Assembly (NCBI GenBank): GCA_037074705.1
Contig: CM073596.1
Location: 20,930,001-20,994,000 of the forward strand
Length of the DNA stretch: 64,000 nt
Reading direction: 5' to 3'
DNA from: Zhengitettix transpicula
Lineage: Eukaryota; Arthropoda; Insecta; Orthoptera; Tetrigidae
Below are positions 25,691 through 37,853 of the stretch, piece after piece (position 1 is the stretch's first letter; each line of letters opens with the position of its first letter). Below the pieces are notes generated by a model. The model was given only the letters and a program-made list of their open reading frames with translations, did not search any database and had not been told where the DNA came from. A program made the position numbers and the translations under genes.

Positions 25691-28600
25691 GAAGCATTGT
25701 ATAGTACCTGGAATACACATAGAATATAAATGTTTTGAAAGTAAAAGTAAATTTTCATAACTTCTTGGATCTGTTATAAGACAAAATACTTGATAGCAAT
25801 AATAAATAAAGTAGAATAGTTAATGCCAATAAAACAATTGAAACATATATTTTCAAAGTGGAAAGAGCTTTAGGAATTGACTTAGAATCATTGACACACT
25901 CTACACCTATATTTCAACTGACGTTATAACACTCCATTTTATACGATTATACTATTTTTGTTTTCAGATTGATTATAAATATATATATATATAAACTGCT
26001 GCACTCTGAAATTAAATATATATGGTAATTAAAAGGCAATTAATAATTATAAACATTGTGGACTTGAATTGTTAGCGTCAAAAACACAGAAATTACACAC
26101 AAGAATGGACAATAATTGGCCTAAAGCATTGTAAGACGGTTAGCGCGCTAAGGGAACATATAAGCCAGTCGGCGATGAAGGACGGCAGAAAGCGGTCGTT
26201 ATAGAAAGAGACGAGACGTCGACAAAGTATTGAAAAGTAAAGTTATTAAATAGAAGCAGAGCGCAGCATTCACCCGGATATTGCTGCGCAAAGATTTCGG
26301 AGTGTTCCAGTTTATGGCAAATAATTGTGAAAAGTCACCGTGGAGGAATTATTTGAATTACCGCAAATTGGCATAATTGCAGAATAAGTCGTTTTCGATA
26401 TAGCCAACACTTGCTAATCCATCAGTGAAGTGTAGAGTCAGTGAAAAGAATGGCCTGTGTTTAGAAAGTTGAGTGTAAGTGTTGCTGAAAGAGTTAAAAT
26501 TGCCCTGGTACCAAAGTACCTAGTCATACATCAATTAAATTATTATTGTAAACCTTTAATTAAAGATAAAATCGTCAGATTTCGGATTTTTTTGAATATT
26601 GTGTATTGGCATAGCTTCACAGTTAGGTTAAATTTAGAACAAATAATATCATTTGAATGTATGAATATAATTTAACGAATATAAAGAATAACCTTTCACA
26701 GTCACAACAGTACTTATTTCCCATCTCCACGGTCTATAGCCCTCGGTCTCTCACCAGTCCATATTAATCAGGATATTTCTGTAACTATTACATATGTGTT
26801 ATTTAGCGATGTGTCAAAAGGATCAGCACGTTTAAGTCTACAGCTCTACTAAATATTAGATACAGATATATCCCTGATGAATATGGCCTGGTGAGAGTCC
26901 GAAGTCTACAGACTGTATATATTGTTACTGTATAAGGTTCTTCTTTATATGCGATAAAATTCTGTATACGTCTGAAGATGTAAGTTTAATTATACAGAAT
27001 GTAATTCTCGTGTGCGTGTAACAGTTTGGTACTTGTTCGATGTGAAAGTAAAATGTGTCCAGAAAACTTCCAACATAAAACTGCGCGACAGTTCGACGTG
27101 TCGCGTAGAAAGGGGGGAAAACTCCGAAACTCACCTCTGACCTCTACGGTGTCTGAATAAATAGAACGTTCCGGTCATATTTTACGTCTCGTGAAAGCAA
27201 ATAAATGTTGCAGTCCAGGTTTGGGGCCAAGTGGGATCGTGTCGACGACTTTGAGGAATATTTCTGGTTTCTAGTGTGCGAGCAGCTTTTACAGCCTCAT
27301 TTGGAACTAGTGCACTTTACAAGAAATATACTGTCGATTAAATATAATACTATATTTCAAGTGCAATAAATGTCTCTTTAATAAATTGTTTGATAGTAAC
27401 TTAACAACGACCCGAAAAATACCGATAAATCAGTGGTCTAATACCAGGATCAAGAAAGGGGAAGATACTGGTTTGTGTGTAACTAAAATCGATGATTAAA
27501 GAAGAAAATAATTCAGATTGTGTTAAATATATTTGAGGGAATTTTCCACCCTATTAATTATAAAATTTATATATATTATGAATTGGGCATGTAAATTACT
27601 AAAATTACTTGTCTGCAAACAGAGAGAAGATATTCCTCTTCTGAATAACTTACTCATCTACACGTGAAACAAATACATGTACTGACTTTGAAATAACTGA
27701 TCAAGTTTATTTACTGATCAAGAAAATGTACGTTCTAAAGGTTTCTTAAATTTAAGATTGATCTTTGCAATTTTCTTTGTCACTATTAAAATGATTCTAT
27801 ATTTTCTGTCATTTTAAGTAATTAAATTTTGTGCATATAATGTTATTATATATTATATTATTTATTATATTTTATATTGATTTCTATAAAATAATTTTAG
27901 GTGTTTTTTAATTGATTAATAATTTTATAACACGATATTTTTTTTAAAAAAAAAGTATCGTGACAATCGTGACACGAAATCGGTGAGTATTGACGGTACA
28001 TTCTGTAGAACTTTCCGTAATTTTTACGTCGCGTCGGGTGTTACGTGAAATTATTATAAATCATGTTACTGATTCGAACTCTCTAGAAAAAATAAGTTTC
28101 CATTTAGAATTTTTAATTTTTCTAGAAAAATATTGAATTTCATTTTCTGTAATATTTATGACATACTTTTGTCTCCGTGCCTATGTATTCACATTTATAT
28201 TTATTATTTTGAGACTTTCCGTCGTCCCTTTAAATTAAAAATCTAAAAGGCAATACGCTAAAAAAATAATACGTCCATAACTTGCAATTATTTCAGTGAA
28301 TTATGAAATTGTTAGACTTCCTCCACAATTAGTCCACGTGTCTGTATTTGCGAGCCAACATTTGCAAATCTCTTGTGTTTCGTTTCCTCGAGTTGTTTCC
28401 CCTTCAAAGTCACGTGTGCCAACTTTTCCGCAGCGGAGCTGAATTTGTAAGTAATGCTTTTACGGTTTTATTCATGTATGCACTCGGCTTGACCTCGTGG
28501 TGAACCGCGTGCAGTGTTTGGGTCCGACTGTTTCCACAAATAGTTCAATCGAAAGCTATGATCCTTTTGAGACGACAGTTTAGAGAAATTCCGTATTCAT

Positions 28601-28839
28601 TAGCAAATCGTTAATTAACTATACAAAAAATAATTCTTTGCGTATCTCGTATGATGATGCAATTACTAAAATGATTTAATTAGTTGTACCTTACTGAATT
28701 TTCACTGTCTCTTCTGAAACCGTAAATATATTGTAATGCCAATTAATTAACATATTAATTGTAAATTTGAAAATATAAATTGTTTGAGAAATATATTCTT
28801 ACGGCGGTACACAACAGAGCAAGAATGAAGCGGAGCATT
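25691..28839. other. Non-coding stretch, including a moderately G+C-rich block at 26100-26460
   Basis: No coding gene recognised. The block at about 26130-26460 (purine-rich, beginning near a TATA-like catataagccagtcggcg) is compositionally distinct and could be a solo LTR or a non-coding exon, but no terminal repeats were found. A short (AT)n run lies at about 25977-25992. Confidence 0.4.
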
Positions 28840-29384
28840 GTTTTCTTTGTCGGAAACCCTGAAAAATGGCGTATGCAGCGCTCGGATTTGCAAGACGAGA
28901 AGAGTTCACGTTATGATATGGCAGAAGGCAGGACGCATTAACAGTTCACGTTATGGTATGAGAGAGTGCAGATCACGTGGAGTTCACATTCAGATACGGT
29001 AGAGTTCAGTCCGTATATCGAATACTCGGCGATCGGGTGGTCGTGAAAGAACTTTTGGAACGTGGAGATTGAAACACGTACCGAGAGACGAGGACAAAAG
29101 CGAAAGGTGAGAGGGAGAATCGAAACGAGCTTGCAGGAAAGCATAGATAAAACACACGCAGAACTATAAAACCTGCTAAGCACAGACAGTTTTGGTGAAC
29201 ATAGCCAGGCAGAGAAGTAGCAGGAGTCAACCGAGTGAGGGAGAGACGAAGAGGAGGTTACTGGTTCCTGATTTTGATCTAAAAATATTAATTTTAGAAT
29301 CGGTGAGTTTTAGTAGAAGCTGTACAAAAACCCGTCATAGTGCTTCGTAAGTCAAAAGTATCCTGGATGCTGCCGTGAGTACCA
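28840..29384 (+). other. Purine-rich, G+C-enriched segment resembling a non-coding 5' exon
   Basis: On the plus strand this segment is markedly purine-rich and G+C-richer than its surroundings, with the short repeat gttcacgttatg-tatg at about 28904 and 28943. Two good donor-like sites follow, atcg|gtgagt near 29301 and tgcc|gtgagt near 29372. Such blocks can be untranslated first exons, perhaps for the plus-strand gene further right, or remnants of an LTR. No open frame is convincing on either strand. Confidence 0.25.
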
Positions 29385-32300
29385 ATATAAAACAATTAAT
29401 TATGTAAATCGGATTAAAAGATAGTCCTCAGATTTCGTTCTCTTCCTTTGATAAAATTTGTTAAGTAGAATCCATATTTTTAGTATAATTTCGTCGACAA
29501 GTAAATTTCGTCTTTGTTAATTGACGAGTAAATCTTTTTATTGAAATTTGTGTTGATAAGATTTCTAAATAAATGATTAGCCATTATCAAACCCAATAAT
29601 GACCCTGAGATAAATTCTATTTGTAATTATTGGTGTAATTGTTTCAAACATTGATAATAAATTTGTTTCTTTGTAAATTTTAATAATTTTTTATTTAAAA
29701 GCCCATCATATTTTTAATTATTACAATATACACTCGAAGGACCCCATTAATAAATCGCATATACAAGGTGAAAGTATGTGCCATTTTAATCGTAATCGGA
29801 TAACTATTGTAATAAAACTCGTATATACATTATTTTATTTCGGAAGGTGAACTCGTAATGTCATTAAATTCATGTATTTTTCCCACCGCATGATGAATTC
29901 TCTCGCACGGAATGACTTACAATGTATTTAGATGTATGTAAAGTGTCTTGAATCCTTATGCAAATCTACGACGTCATGTTTTCTGAAGTTCGCAAGCGGC
30001 GATTGCAGCTGACGTCACTATTACGTTCAGATGGTGTCACGAAAGCATTTAACACGGAAAAGCAACCCATCTTCCAGCTTATCTTAAAAATAGGAACAGA
30101 CGCAATATAATTTTTATTATTATTGAAGTTCGTGGTATACAAGTGGAATTATTAAGATCTGGAAAATCGAGGAAAACTCGTAAAAATTCCACCGGTTCTA
30201 ACCAAGATATTTCTATGTTCAATTCTTAATATGATTTTCTAGTTTTCTTTGAATTTCCCAGTATAAACATATCGCTAAGATTTTTTCCCCAACAGCGAGG
30301 TAAATATTTCATATTACTTACTATTGTCATTGCTTTTTTGTTATAAATACAATATTTTAAGAGCGTGAAAGTTTTCACATAATTATGAGCCCGCATTGGA
30401 AGTATTTCCGGAAAGGTTTTCCGTCTGACTGGTTCGTTGATATTGAGAATAGTGCGTAAAGCATAATGGAAATATCTTTCTGAATATAAATTTTAATTCT
30501 ATGGCATCCTCAACAAAAATTCCAGAAATAATTTTGCGCGTATTTTGTATCATAAAAGAAATTGGTTTTTTCTTCTAATCAATTCGTGAATATTAAATAT
30601 ATGTTGAGGTTAACTGATTTTATCGCGTATAAATATTTAAATTCTTATTATACTGGTATTGTACAGATTTATTACTATTAGGGTTAGTATTTTGTATAAA
30701 AAGTGCCTACTATTTATTGGATATGGTTCATGTATTTTATTTGTCTTGACTCTGTACTTACAACTATAAAGTTTTTTAGATTAAATATCGTTTCCTACTT
30801 CTTAGATAAGATGGTAACCCGTCATCTTGATTATCCATTATCATAATGATTTAACTGGTTATAATGGGCGGCATATGGCATCCGGGTGACAGACTGTGGA
30901 CTTTTTACCATCTTATTGAGAACGTTGTTAACTTATGGGAGCTACATAACACCTGGAAGACGTAAACAGATTTCACCAAGGATAATTCAATGAACGTTTG
31001 CTTTATTTTAAAGAAAAAAAAATTATTTCACACGTTTTTCTTTTAGTATTTCACTATTATCTGTAAAAAAAAGTATCTAAACTGACTTTTAACCACCTTA
31101 TTGAATTGTAGGTTGGAAAATGCCATGTGTTAATTTAAGGTAACCTCAATATTATTTATCGCTTCAGGAAAAAATACAGTTCAGCCGATTTTCCGCGAAG
31201 TGAACAAAAAAACTCTTTCCTATCATTTAAAATAAGGGATTTTGGGATCGTCCGCTATTTTATATCCAGATGGAAGATGGTAACTTGATATCGATAAGAA
31301 CTTTCTTGCGGCTCTATATAATAATATCGAAAGTCGTGAGCCAATTTACTTGTGAAAATCGAATTAAATCGACCCCGTAAGCGGGGCTCTCAGATATTTA
31401 GTTCACAATGGTTGTGGTTAATTATTAATGCAAGAAAAAACTGAACTTACTCGATTCTGAACCATGTACAGGCAAATGACTGAAGATTATTTATGAGAGC
31501 CTGTATAAAAATGATTGGTACGGATGTGCTTCTCCTGAAGATGGAAACTAACGCCTCTGATAATTTGAAGAACTTTCTCCTGTCCTGAATTGCTACACCG
31601 AACTTAAGCCACCCTCTTTCTCTCGTTTCTTCCCATATCAATTATTTATTCACATTGCTCTCTTTTGTATTAATGTACTGTGTAATGGCGTCATGAATTT
31701 TGAAGTGGCTTCTGTAGAAGTTGAAATGATGATTGAGATTATGGAGCCGTTCCAATGTCAACTTCGTGGACCTTGTAGGTGGACAGTGATTGAAAAATAA
31801 TTTTAATACCTATTAGTTCTGAACTGCCACTTTCCAAGTAAGTTTGTGAAGACCGTGACCGAGGTAAGTCGTGATCTGAGACGAGCTACGTTATTTTGTC
31901 ACGGAGAGTATGAGAAACCTGGAATGAACTTCGAGTAGGTTTGACACCGTGAGCGGTTTTAATCGCCAAGCGAACCGGAACCGTAGTTGATTCGGGGCGG
32001 TTAATTACCAGAACTCACGTCATGTTGTGCTAACGAGGAGTCGCGGACACGCCGGATCGTGCCTCCAGCTATCTGCAGTCAGAAGTTCGTTCCTAAATCT
32101 AAAATACCGTGCGCTAAAAATAAACGCAGGAGATTGTAGACCTTCACAGTGAGAACGCATTTCATCAATCCGTTTCGTGATGGATTTTCTGAGCATCTTT
32201 TAAAGGAACTTTGTGGGTTTTTTTCGAAATATTAGTACGTATTTAGCATCATTTATGTTTACGAAGATGTAAGTAGTTAAAATTGTCTTTTTTTTTAATG

Positions 32301-33555
32301 GATCAATAAGTGGAGATAGATGATATAAGCGTTTTAACCTGGTATATAAATTCCCTGAGTTCTTGGTACCCATGGAAAAACGGGAAGAGGATCGACGTGC
32401 ATCATACCGACAACCAACTACTAACTTAATCCTTCCAACCAGCCCATATGCATGTTTCTGTCACACAAGAGCAGTTTTCTAGCTCATTCTACTCTTCAAC
32501 CCATCTGTCGCTGAGGGGTTTTTTCTTGTCGGTAAAGAAACCCTTCAGGTTGAATTATCGGCACTTTCTTCCATCAGCCCTACGATCTTCATTCCGTCTC
32601 TCTCACAAGCTATGAATTACCGTATTAAATGGTATTATGCCCTCAGGTGCGGATCAAACACAAGTTCCCATTCCTTGTGTTCCAAGTTAGTTTACTGAAA
32701 GCACGTGCAGAGGGGGTGTAGAAAGTGGTTAGACCCTCATGCTTGACCGTGCGTGCTTTCATGGGGGCATGGTCTTTAAGGGCCTGGCTCCCCCCCCCCT
32801 CCAAAAAAAATCTGGATTTATTGATAATGGTGTAATGAAACTCGTAGTGACTTTTTCTTGGTATTTCATTGTTTATACTGTAGATATGAGTAATATTGAA
32901 TGATGGACAGATTAAAGACGAGTAATCAGCTCGTTCGTTTCGGAAATATCGCGAGTAGTTAAGACTGTTTATATTATCTTCCACGTTGGGGGGATGATAA
33001 CCTTCTACTTCCCCAGTACTGTACCTTATTCAGCCGATCGGAGCTGAAATTGAGCGGAACCAAATTCAGGAACTGGTCAAGTGAAGGCACAGGGGGAAAA
33101 AGACAAAGCCCGGCGTCTGGTAGCTATATGATTCACCAGATACATGGACTTTAAGACTTCAACCACAGAAAACATCCTCAAAGGCGAACACGGAAGTCAA
33201 GTAAACCTATACATTTCTCAATTTTGCTTCTGTATGCTCTTTTTTTTTTTCCTCCGATGATTCATTGGAGACTTTGTTTTCCCATCCTGTGTTTGGATTC
33301 CACTGACGGGACTTCCTCTAACTTGTAGATAAGTTAGTCTGTCTCTATCCCCGGGATAAACACGGCCTAAGCAAACAGCTGATTCTTCTCGGCCTTAACA
33401 GTGCGTGAAGCCAGTTAGCCATCACTTCGAATTTGTCCGTGGACCGTGCAGGTCTGTCTTGGGCAGCCTAAAGCGCAGTGCATAATACGGATGTGTTCAC
33501 CTGAAGAATAGACAAGATGCTCAAGGATCGTAACCATTTACTTTGTTTCCTACAG
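29385..33555. other. AT-rich non-coding stretch
   Basis: No recognisable gene or element. A G+C-richer patch at 32380-33180 includes a poly-C run (about 32791-32799) and may hold degraded element sequence that I cannot assign. Confidence 0.45.
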
Positions 33556-33594
33556 TCAGAGTACAGTGTTCTTGGGAGCATTCTCAATGTCATG
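33556..33594 (+). CDS. Candidate 39-base microexon of the coiled-coil gene
   Basis: Thirteen in-frame codons (SEYSVLGSILNVM) lie between a strong acceptor (ctttgtttcctacag ending 33555) and a near-consensus donor (atg|gtgagtaa at 33595). Length and phase (0/0) match the phase-0 exons of the gene that clearly resumes at 41169, so it would join without breaking the frame. Against it: 39 bases is short enough for a chance match, and a 7.6-kb intron would follow. Alternatively it could be the 3' part of a different exon. Confidence 0.3.
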
Positions 33595-35652
33595 GTGAGT
33601 AAATTATCGATTATTTTAATTTTTTAGGTTTCTTAACCGTGGATAATTTTCGGTAATCTGTGTATTCGCTCACCCACAAAAAAGAAAAATATCCGTGCCT
33701 TACTGAAATGTTAAAAATTAATCATATTGAGTGCTAGTCTGTTAAACATATTTTTTTTTCCTACGTTTATTTTATCCTCCTCAGTTCATTCTTATATATG
33801 TTTCTTATATAAACAGGGATACAATATTTTATTTGTGAATTCAGACATAACTATATATTGTAAATAAAATTGAAAACTTAATTTGACTTCCAAAACTATA
33901 AATATAATTAATTTATCATGGCCAAACTCAGAAATTATAAAATTTAAGTTTACTAAAAAAGGTTTCCTCCCTATGTTCAGGGACTTATCCCGTTTTATAT
34001 CGAAAACTTTAGCACGTACAGCCTTTAAACTACATTAGATACAACTGAAGAGGTTCCTGAATATAGGTAGGAAACTTTTTGTAGCAAGCTTAAATTTTAA
34101 TGTTAATAAATTCTGACTTTAGCCATGGTAATTATATTTATAACTTTTTATTTTTCTGGTGCGATATAAATTATTCCAAATAACAGTCTCTTAAGTCTTT
34201 AGTTCGTTATTAATGAAATGAGCTTCCGCCATTATTATGCCATTCTCGCTGTTGGACAAAAATATGATTACAAACTTATAAAAAAAACACGTCAATGATG
34301 CACCATAAAATTTAATACACGCCTTAATATAAAAAAATTTCATGTATGCGGCCACGTGTTTAATAACTGCGTGTCACATGTTCGTCGTACTTTAATTAAG
34401 AACACAGTCTTTTTACGCTATTAACTTTATATTTCTCAGTATCAACATAACGCTAATATTTTTGTTGTACGTTTTATCGTATTGTTGGAAATTAATAACT
34501 TATATATTCTGTAAAATTACCTAAGGTTGAAATTTTATGCGTGTAGATAAAATGACAGACTGATATATTTTATACAATGGCAGTTCCAGTATGAACCTTT
34601 CCAAGTCGCTTCGGAATTGTGTCCTACGGGATGTTGACAGATCCGTAAATGGAAAACCTGACAGGACAGACATGTTAGTTCGTGCCTGTTTGTTATGCTA
34701 AGAGATCAAAGCTCTACCCCCAAAGGCGATAACCGAAAATACCTCTCCGGAGGTATAAACGGAAGGCGTTACTCGTCAGACTGATAACGAATGTGAATAT
34801 GTAGGTCTTTTCGCTTCACCCAAACAGTAATTCGTATGCGACAGAATCCAAGATTTTACATGTTTTTTATGTCATCTTGAAATATCCAGCAATGATTTTA
34901 TATTTCGATACTTTACCCAAAGAGATTTCGAACACGGGAAAACACGAAAAAAGTTTTGATTAATACCTGCCGCAAATATCAGACAAGTTTGTTCCCTTTT
35001 CAAACGATTTAAAAATTTATGTTTAAATAGTATAAATCAAACTTGAATATTACAATTATTCGTTTTCCATTGTACTAAGCTACTCAAATATAAGCTTTTC
35101 ATTCCTTAAAAAAATTAGTAAAATAATCGCCATAGACGTGACTGCGCTTCCTGATAAAATTTTCAAGTTATCTAAATAATAATAATTCGAAGCATTTGTC
35201 ATTACTGAAAAAATGTAAAATAAAGAAATGTTTAATTTGTTAGTATACGTCGGCTAGACTAATTGGTAACGACAGCCAAAATTATTGTTAATATTGACAT
35301 GTAATGGTTCATAGTTCGTATAATGATATAATTATTTAAAAGAACATAATATTAAAAAAATATTCTGAAGTGAATATAAACTATAATTTTAAATGTATTT
35401 GTTCCTTCATCAATTTTTTTAACGAATAAACGTAATAAAAGTTGAGCATCGAAATTGTTTGTATGACATAAAGATGGCGAGAACAATTTATGTATTGGAT
35501 ATATTATTTTCTTATTGCGTTACATTTCCTCTCCTTTATTGATTAAAATTTCTCATTTCTGTTATATAACATTTATATATAATGTTCTCAATTTTTTGTA
35601 TTTTTTCTCCTATGTATATATTATCTTTTTCTATTCTCCGTTATTTATTAAT

Positions 35653-35656
<4 letters not shown>
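33595..35656. other. AT-rich stretch, probable intron
   Basis: No gene or element recognised. Strong AT bias throughout. A short G+C-richer patch at 34590-34800 has no assignable content. Confidence 0.45.

Positions 35657-35705
<49 letters not shown>
35657..35705. repeat. (AT)n microsatellite
   Basis: About 24 AT dinucleotides, directly followed by a GA-rich run that abuts the LTR-like element at 35729. Confidence 0.95.
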
Positions 35706-35708
<3 letters not shown>

Positions 35709-35728
35709 AGGGAGAGAGAGAAAGAGAG

Positions 35729-36237
35729 TAATGATTAACTAGCAAATTAATTTAATCGGCCCACGTTGAGTCGCCAATTTGTAATGAATATATGGGAGAT
35801 AAAATTAAATCGGCCCATGTTGTTCGTTCTCCAATTTGTAATACATAGATGCATTAATTAACAAACAAATTTATTTATTAATGTTACAATTAATTATTAA
35901 GCCGCTAAATGTAATCATTACATTTTGGCGCCCAACGTGGGGCAAATTAATCCTTTATTAAATAAATTTTGTTTGTCAATTACTGTTTATTCATTACATT
36001 TTTGGCGCCCCACGTTGGGCGCCAAAATGTAATGATTAACTAGAAAACTAATTTAATCGGCCCACGTTGAGTCGCCAATTTGTAATGCATAAATGGGAGA
36101 TATAATTAAATCGGCCCACGTTGTTCGTTCTCCAATTTTTAATGAATAGATGGATTAATTAACAAACCAAATTGTATCATTAATTAAATAAATTCATTTG
36201 TTTAATTAATTATTAAGCCGCTAAATGTAATCATTAC
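35729..36237. mobile_element. Miniature LTR element (TRIM-like) with mirrored tRNA-Lys primer-binding sites
   Basis: Two direct repeats of about 194 bp (35729-35922) and 210 bp (36028-36237) begin TAATGATTAACTAG and end AAATGTAATCATTAC, so each repeat has inverted ends (TGTAATGATTA / TAATCATTACA). The internal part is only about 105 bp. Right after the first LTR lies TGGCGCCCAACGTGGGGC (35926-35943), complementary to the 3' end of insect tRNA-Lys(CUU), a plausible primer-binding site. An exact reverse complement of it (36007-36024) abuts the second LTR. No gag or pol is present and no polypurine tract is obvious. The left LTR appears to lack the initial TG, and AT-rich microsatellites on both sides obscure any target duplication. 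Confidence 0.7.
35926..35943 (+). promoter_or_regulatory. Primer-binding site complementary to tRNA-Lys(CUU)
   Basis: Eighteen bases starting TGG, four bases after the end of the left LTR. They are the reverse complement of a tRNA 3' end reading GCCCCACGTTGGGCG plus CCA, which is what I recall for insect tRNA-Lys(CUU). The same 18 bases in reverse complement lie at 36007-36024. Confidence 0.65.
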
Positions 36238-36261
36238 TATATATATATATATATATATATG
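36238..36261. repeat. (TA)n microsatellite
   Basis: About 12 TA dinucleotides flush against the right end of the miniature LTR element. With the larger (AT)n at 35657-35705, it suggests insertion into a pre-existing TA array. Confidence 0.9.
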
Positions 36262-37262
36262 CATGTCCTACTTCCTCGGTGAGGCCTGGTTGAATAAGTG
36301 AATCATATCAAGAGTGCATTCAGGCGTGAGTTTTTTTTTATTAAATTTTATCTGAGTGGTACGTAATCTTCATGCGGAAGTCTTGGGTGCGAATTTCTGT
36401 CCCCCTGAAATCATGGCCGAAAACTTTCTCTTCTTGTCCTGTTTTACTTCATGAGCAAGTCTTCGCCAGATGCTGGTTCCACTTTCGACAAGAGCCAATC
36501 CTTTTTCTCTTATCGTACGGAATGTGTATATTCGATATTCCTCGTCACTTCCGCCACGTGGAAGCTGCCTTGTGTTCTAATATTAATTTCAGGTCGCCCT
36601 GTGAACTAAAAGATCGCGGAAATACAAGGTCTATCAAATTAATAACAGAGACAGAATATGTTCGAAAAATATACTATTATAACAATAATTCTTTAACGTT
36701 ATTTAACAATTTTTCTAAAACATAAACACTTCATCCTCAATGTTATGTCCAGCTTCCAAATATTTTTTTTTCGGGGTCATTAGATGAACAGTGACGCTTC
36801 CGATGCCAGTTAAAACATGATTATTTAATTTTCCGGCAGAGATTGTAACTCGATGAGATTACAAATAAACTCGTACCACTTTGGATAACGTTGCACCACT
36901 GACTTCATCATCCTTACGTCACGTTTCTTGTACAAACAAATTGACGTGAACAGCAGTTGGCAGTACAATGCTTTATAAATAAAACAACCAAATTGTCTGC
37001 TTCGTCTCTTAGTTCGTTTAAAAATAGATTTCAGTGAATTTCAAAAATTGTATTTATACACTCTCAATGTAGAATTTCGAATCAAGAGTGAAGGAGCGGT
37101 GCAGAAATGAAATAAAAAATTTATTTTTCGATTAATAAAACTTTCTTTAGGGAAACTATTTATAGACGAGATAACTACACTGTATTTAGAATAGAATAAC
37201 TTCAAGGCGGATATTTTGTGTGTGTGACACGCATGAATTGGAATTGAAAAACAATTATGTCG
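36262..37262. other. Non-coding stretch
   Basis: No gene or element recognised. The open frame at 36372-36725 has no family resemblance. Confidence 0.45.
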
Positions 37263-37277
37263 GATTGAAAATTAATA

Positions 37278-37697
37278 TTAAAAAAGATAGCCAAATGCAG
37301 ACAAAATAAGTGATAATATAAATACCACACGTTTCTGGGATCCTTGTACATTTCTTCAGGTGCTGAGAAGAGCCTAGAGAGAGACAACTGCACTGGTCAG
37401 TTGACAAAAGGCAGTCTTAGTATTGTGTGTGGAACACAATTAGACGTTTCATACTAAAATGTTTAAACATTATTGAAGTATTTTGTGATGAGATTAATTT
37501 CATGAACCTCTGTAGACAGGAAACTGAAATAAAAAATAAATTGAATTGTTTAGACCAAATTATAGAGATTGATTTAAAAATTGGAAGAGTTATGAATCGT
37601 GAATTAAAAGATTGTAAATATTACTTAGCAAATCAATTGATATCAAGTGAATGAATATGTTATTGTAGCATCGCAGGAAACAAAAAAATTTACGTGT
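37278..37697 (-). mobile_element. Short Penelope-like terminal-repeat insertion (reverse orientation)
   Basis: About 420 bp flanked by a perfect 15-bp direct repeat, gattgaaaattaata, at 37263-37277 and 37698-37712. The first about 125 bp (37284-37410) are the Penelope-like terminal block in reverse orientation, recognised by gataatataaataccacac and gtttctgggatccttg. The remainder (37411-37697) is AT-rich with a 75-codon open frame at 37427-37654 of unknown origin. Another copy of the terminal block follows in forward orientation at 37731-37853, so the two form a head-to-head inverted repeat. Confidence 0.7.
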
Positions 37698-37730
37698 GAT
37701 TGAAAATTAATAATATTTTTTCATCTGAAC

Positions 37731-37853
37731 AGTGCAGTTGTGTCCCTCTAGGCTCTTCTTAGCACCTGAAGAAGGGACAAGGATCCTAGAAACGTTGTGT
37801 CGTATTTATATTATCACTTATTTTGTCTGTATTTGGCTATTTCTTATTATTAA
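37731..37853 (+). mobile_element. Penelope-like terminal block, forward orientation
   Basis: About 123 bp matching the 3' terminal blocks of the two larger Penelope-like copies. Landmarks are gtgcagttgtgtccctc, gaagaagggacaaggatcc, agaaacgttgtg, tatttatattatcac and ttttgtctgtatttggc. It is the inverted partner of 37284-37410. It has no coding content, and it carries the best-preserved hammerhead-like core in the window. Confidence 0.75.
37766..37801 (+). ncRNA. Hammerhead-ribozyme-like motif in the Penelope-like terminal repeat
   Basis: CTGAAGA (37766-37772) fits the CUGANGA core. GGGA (37774-37777) can pair with TCCT (37784-37787) around the loop CAAGGA as stem II. GAAA follows at 37789-37792. 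C37793 can pair with G37799 across GTTGT as a minimal stem III, and GTC (37799-37801) would be the cleavage triplet. Hammerhead motifs are known from Penelope-like elements. Weak points are that the usual G-C pair at the base of stem II is A/A here and stem I pairing is poor. The 37.3-kb copy keeps CTGAAGA, but its stem II is degraded; the copies at 9.4 kb and 45.9 kb have lost the core. Activity is doubtful. Confidence 0.4.
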
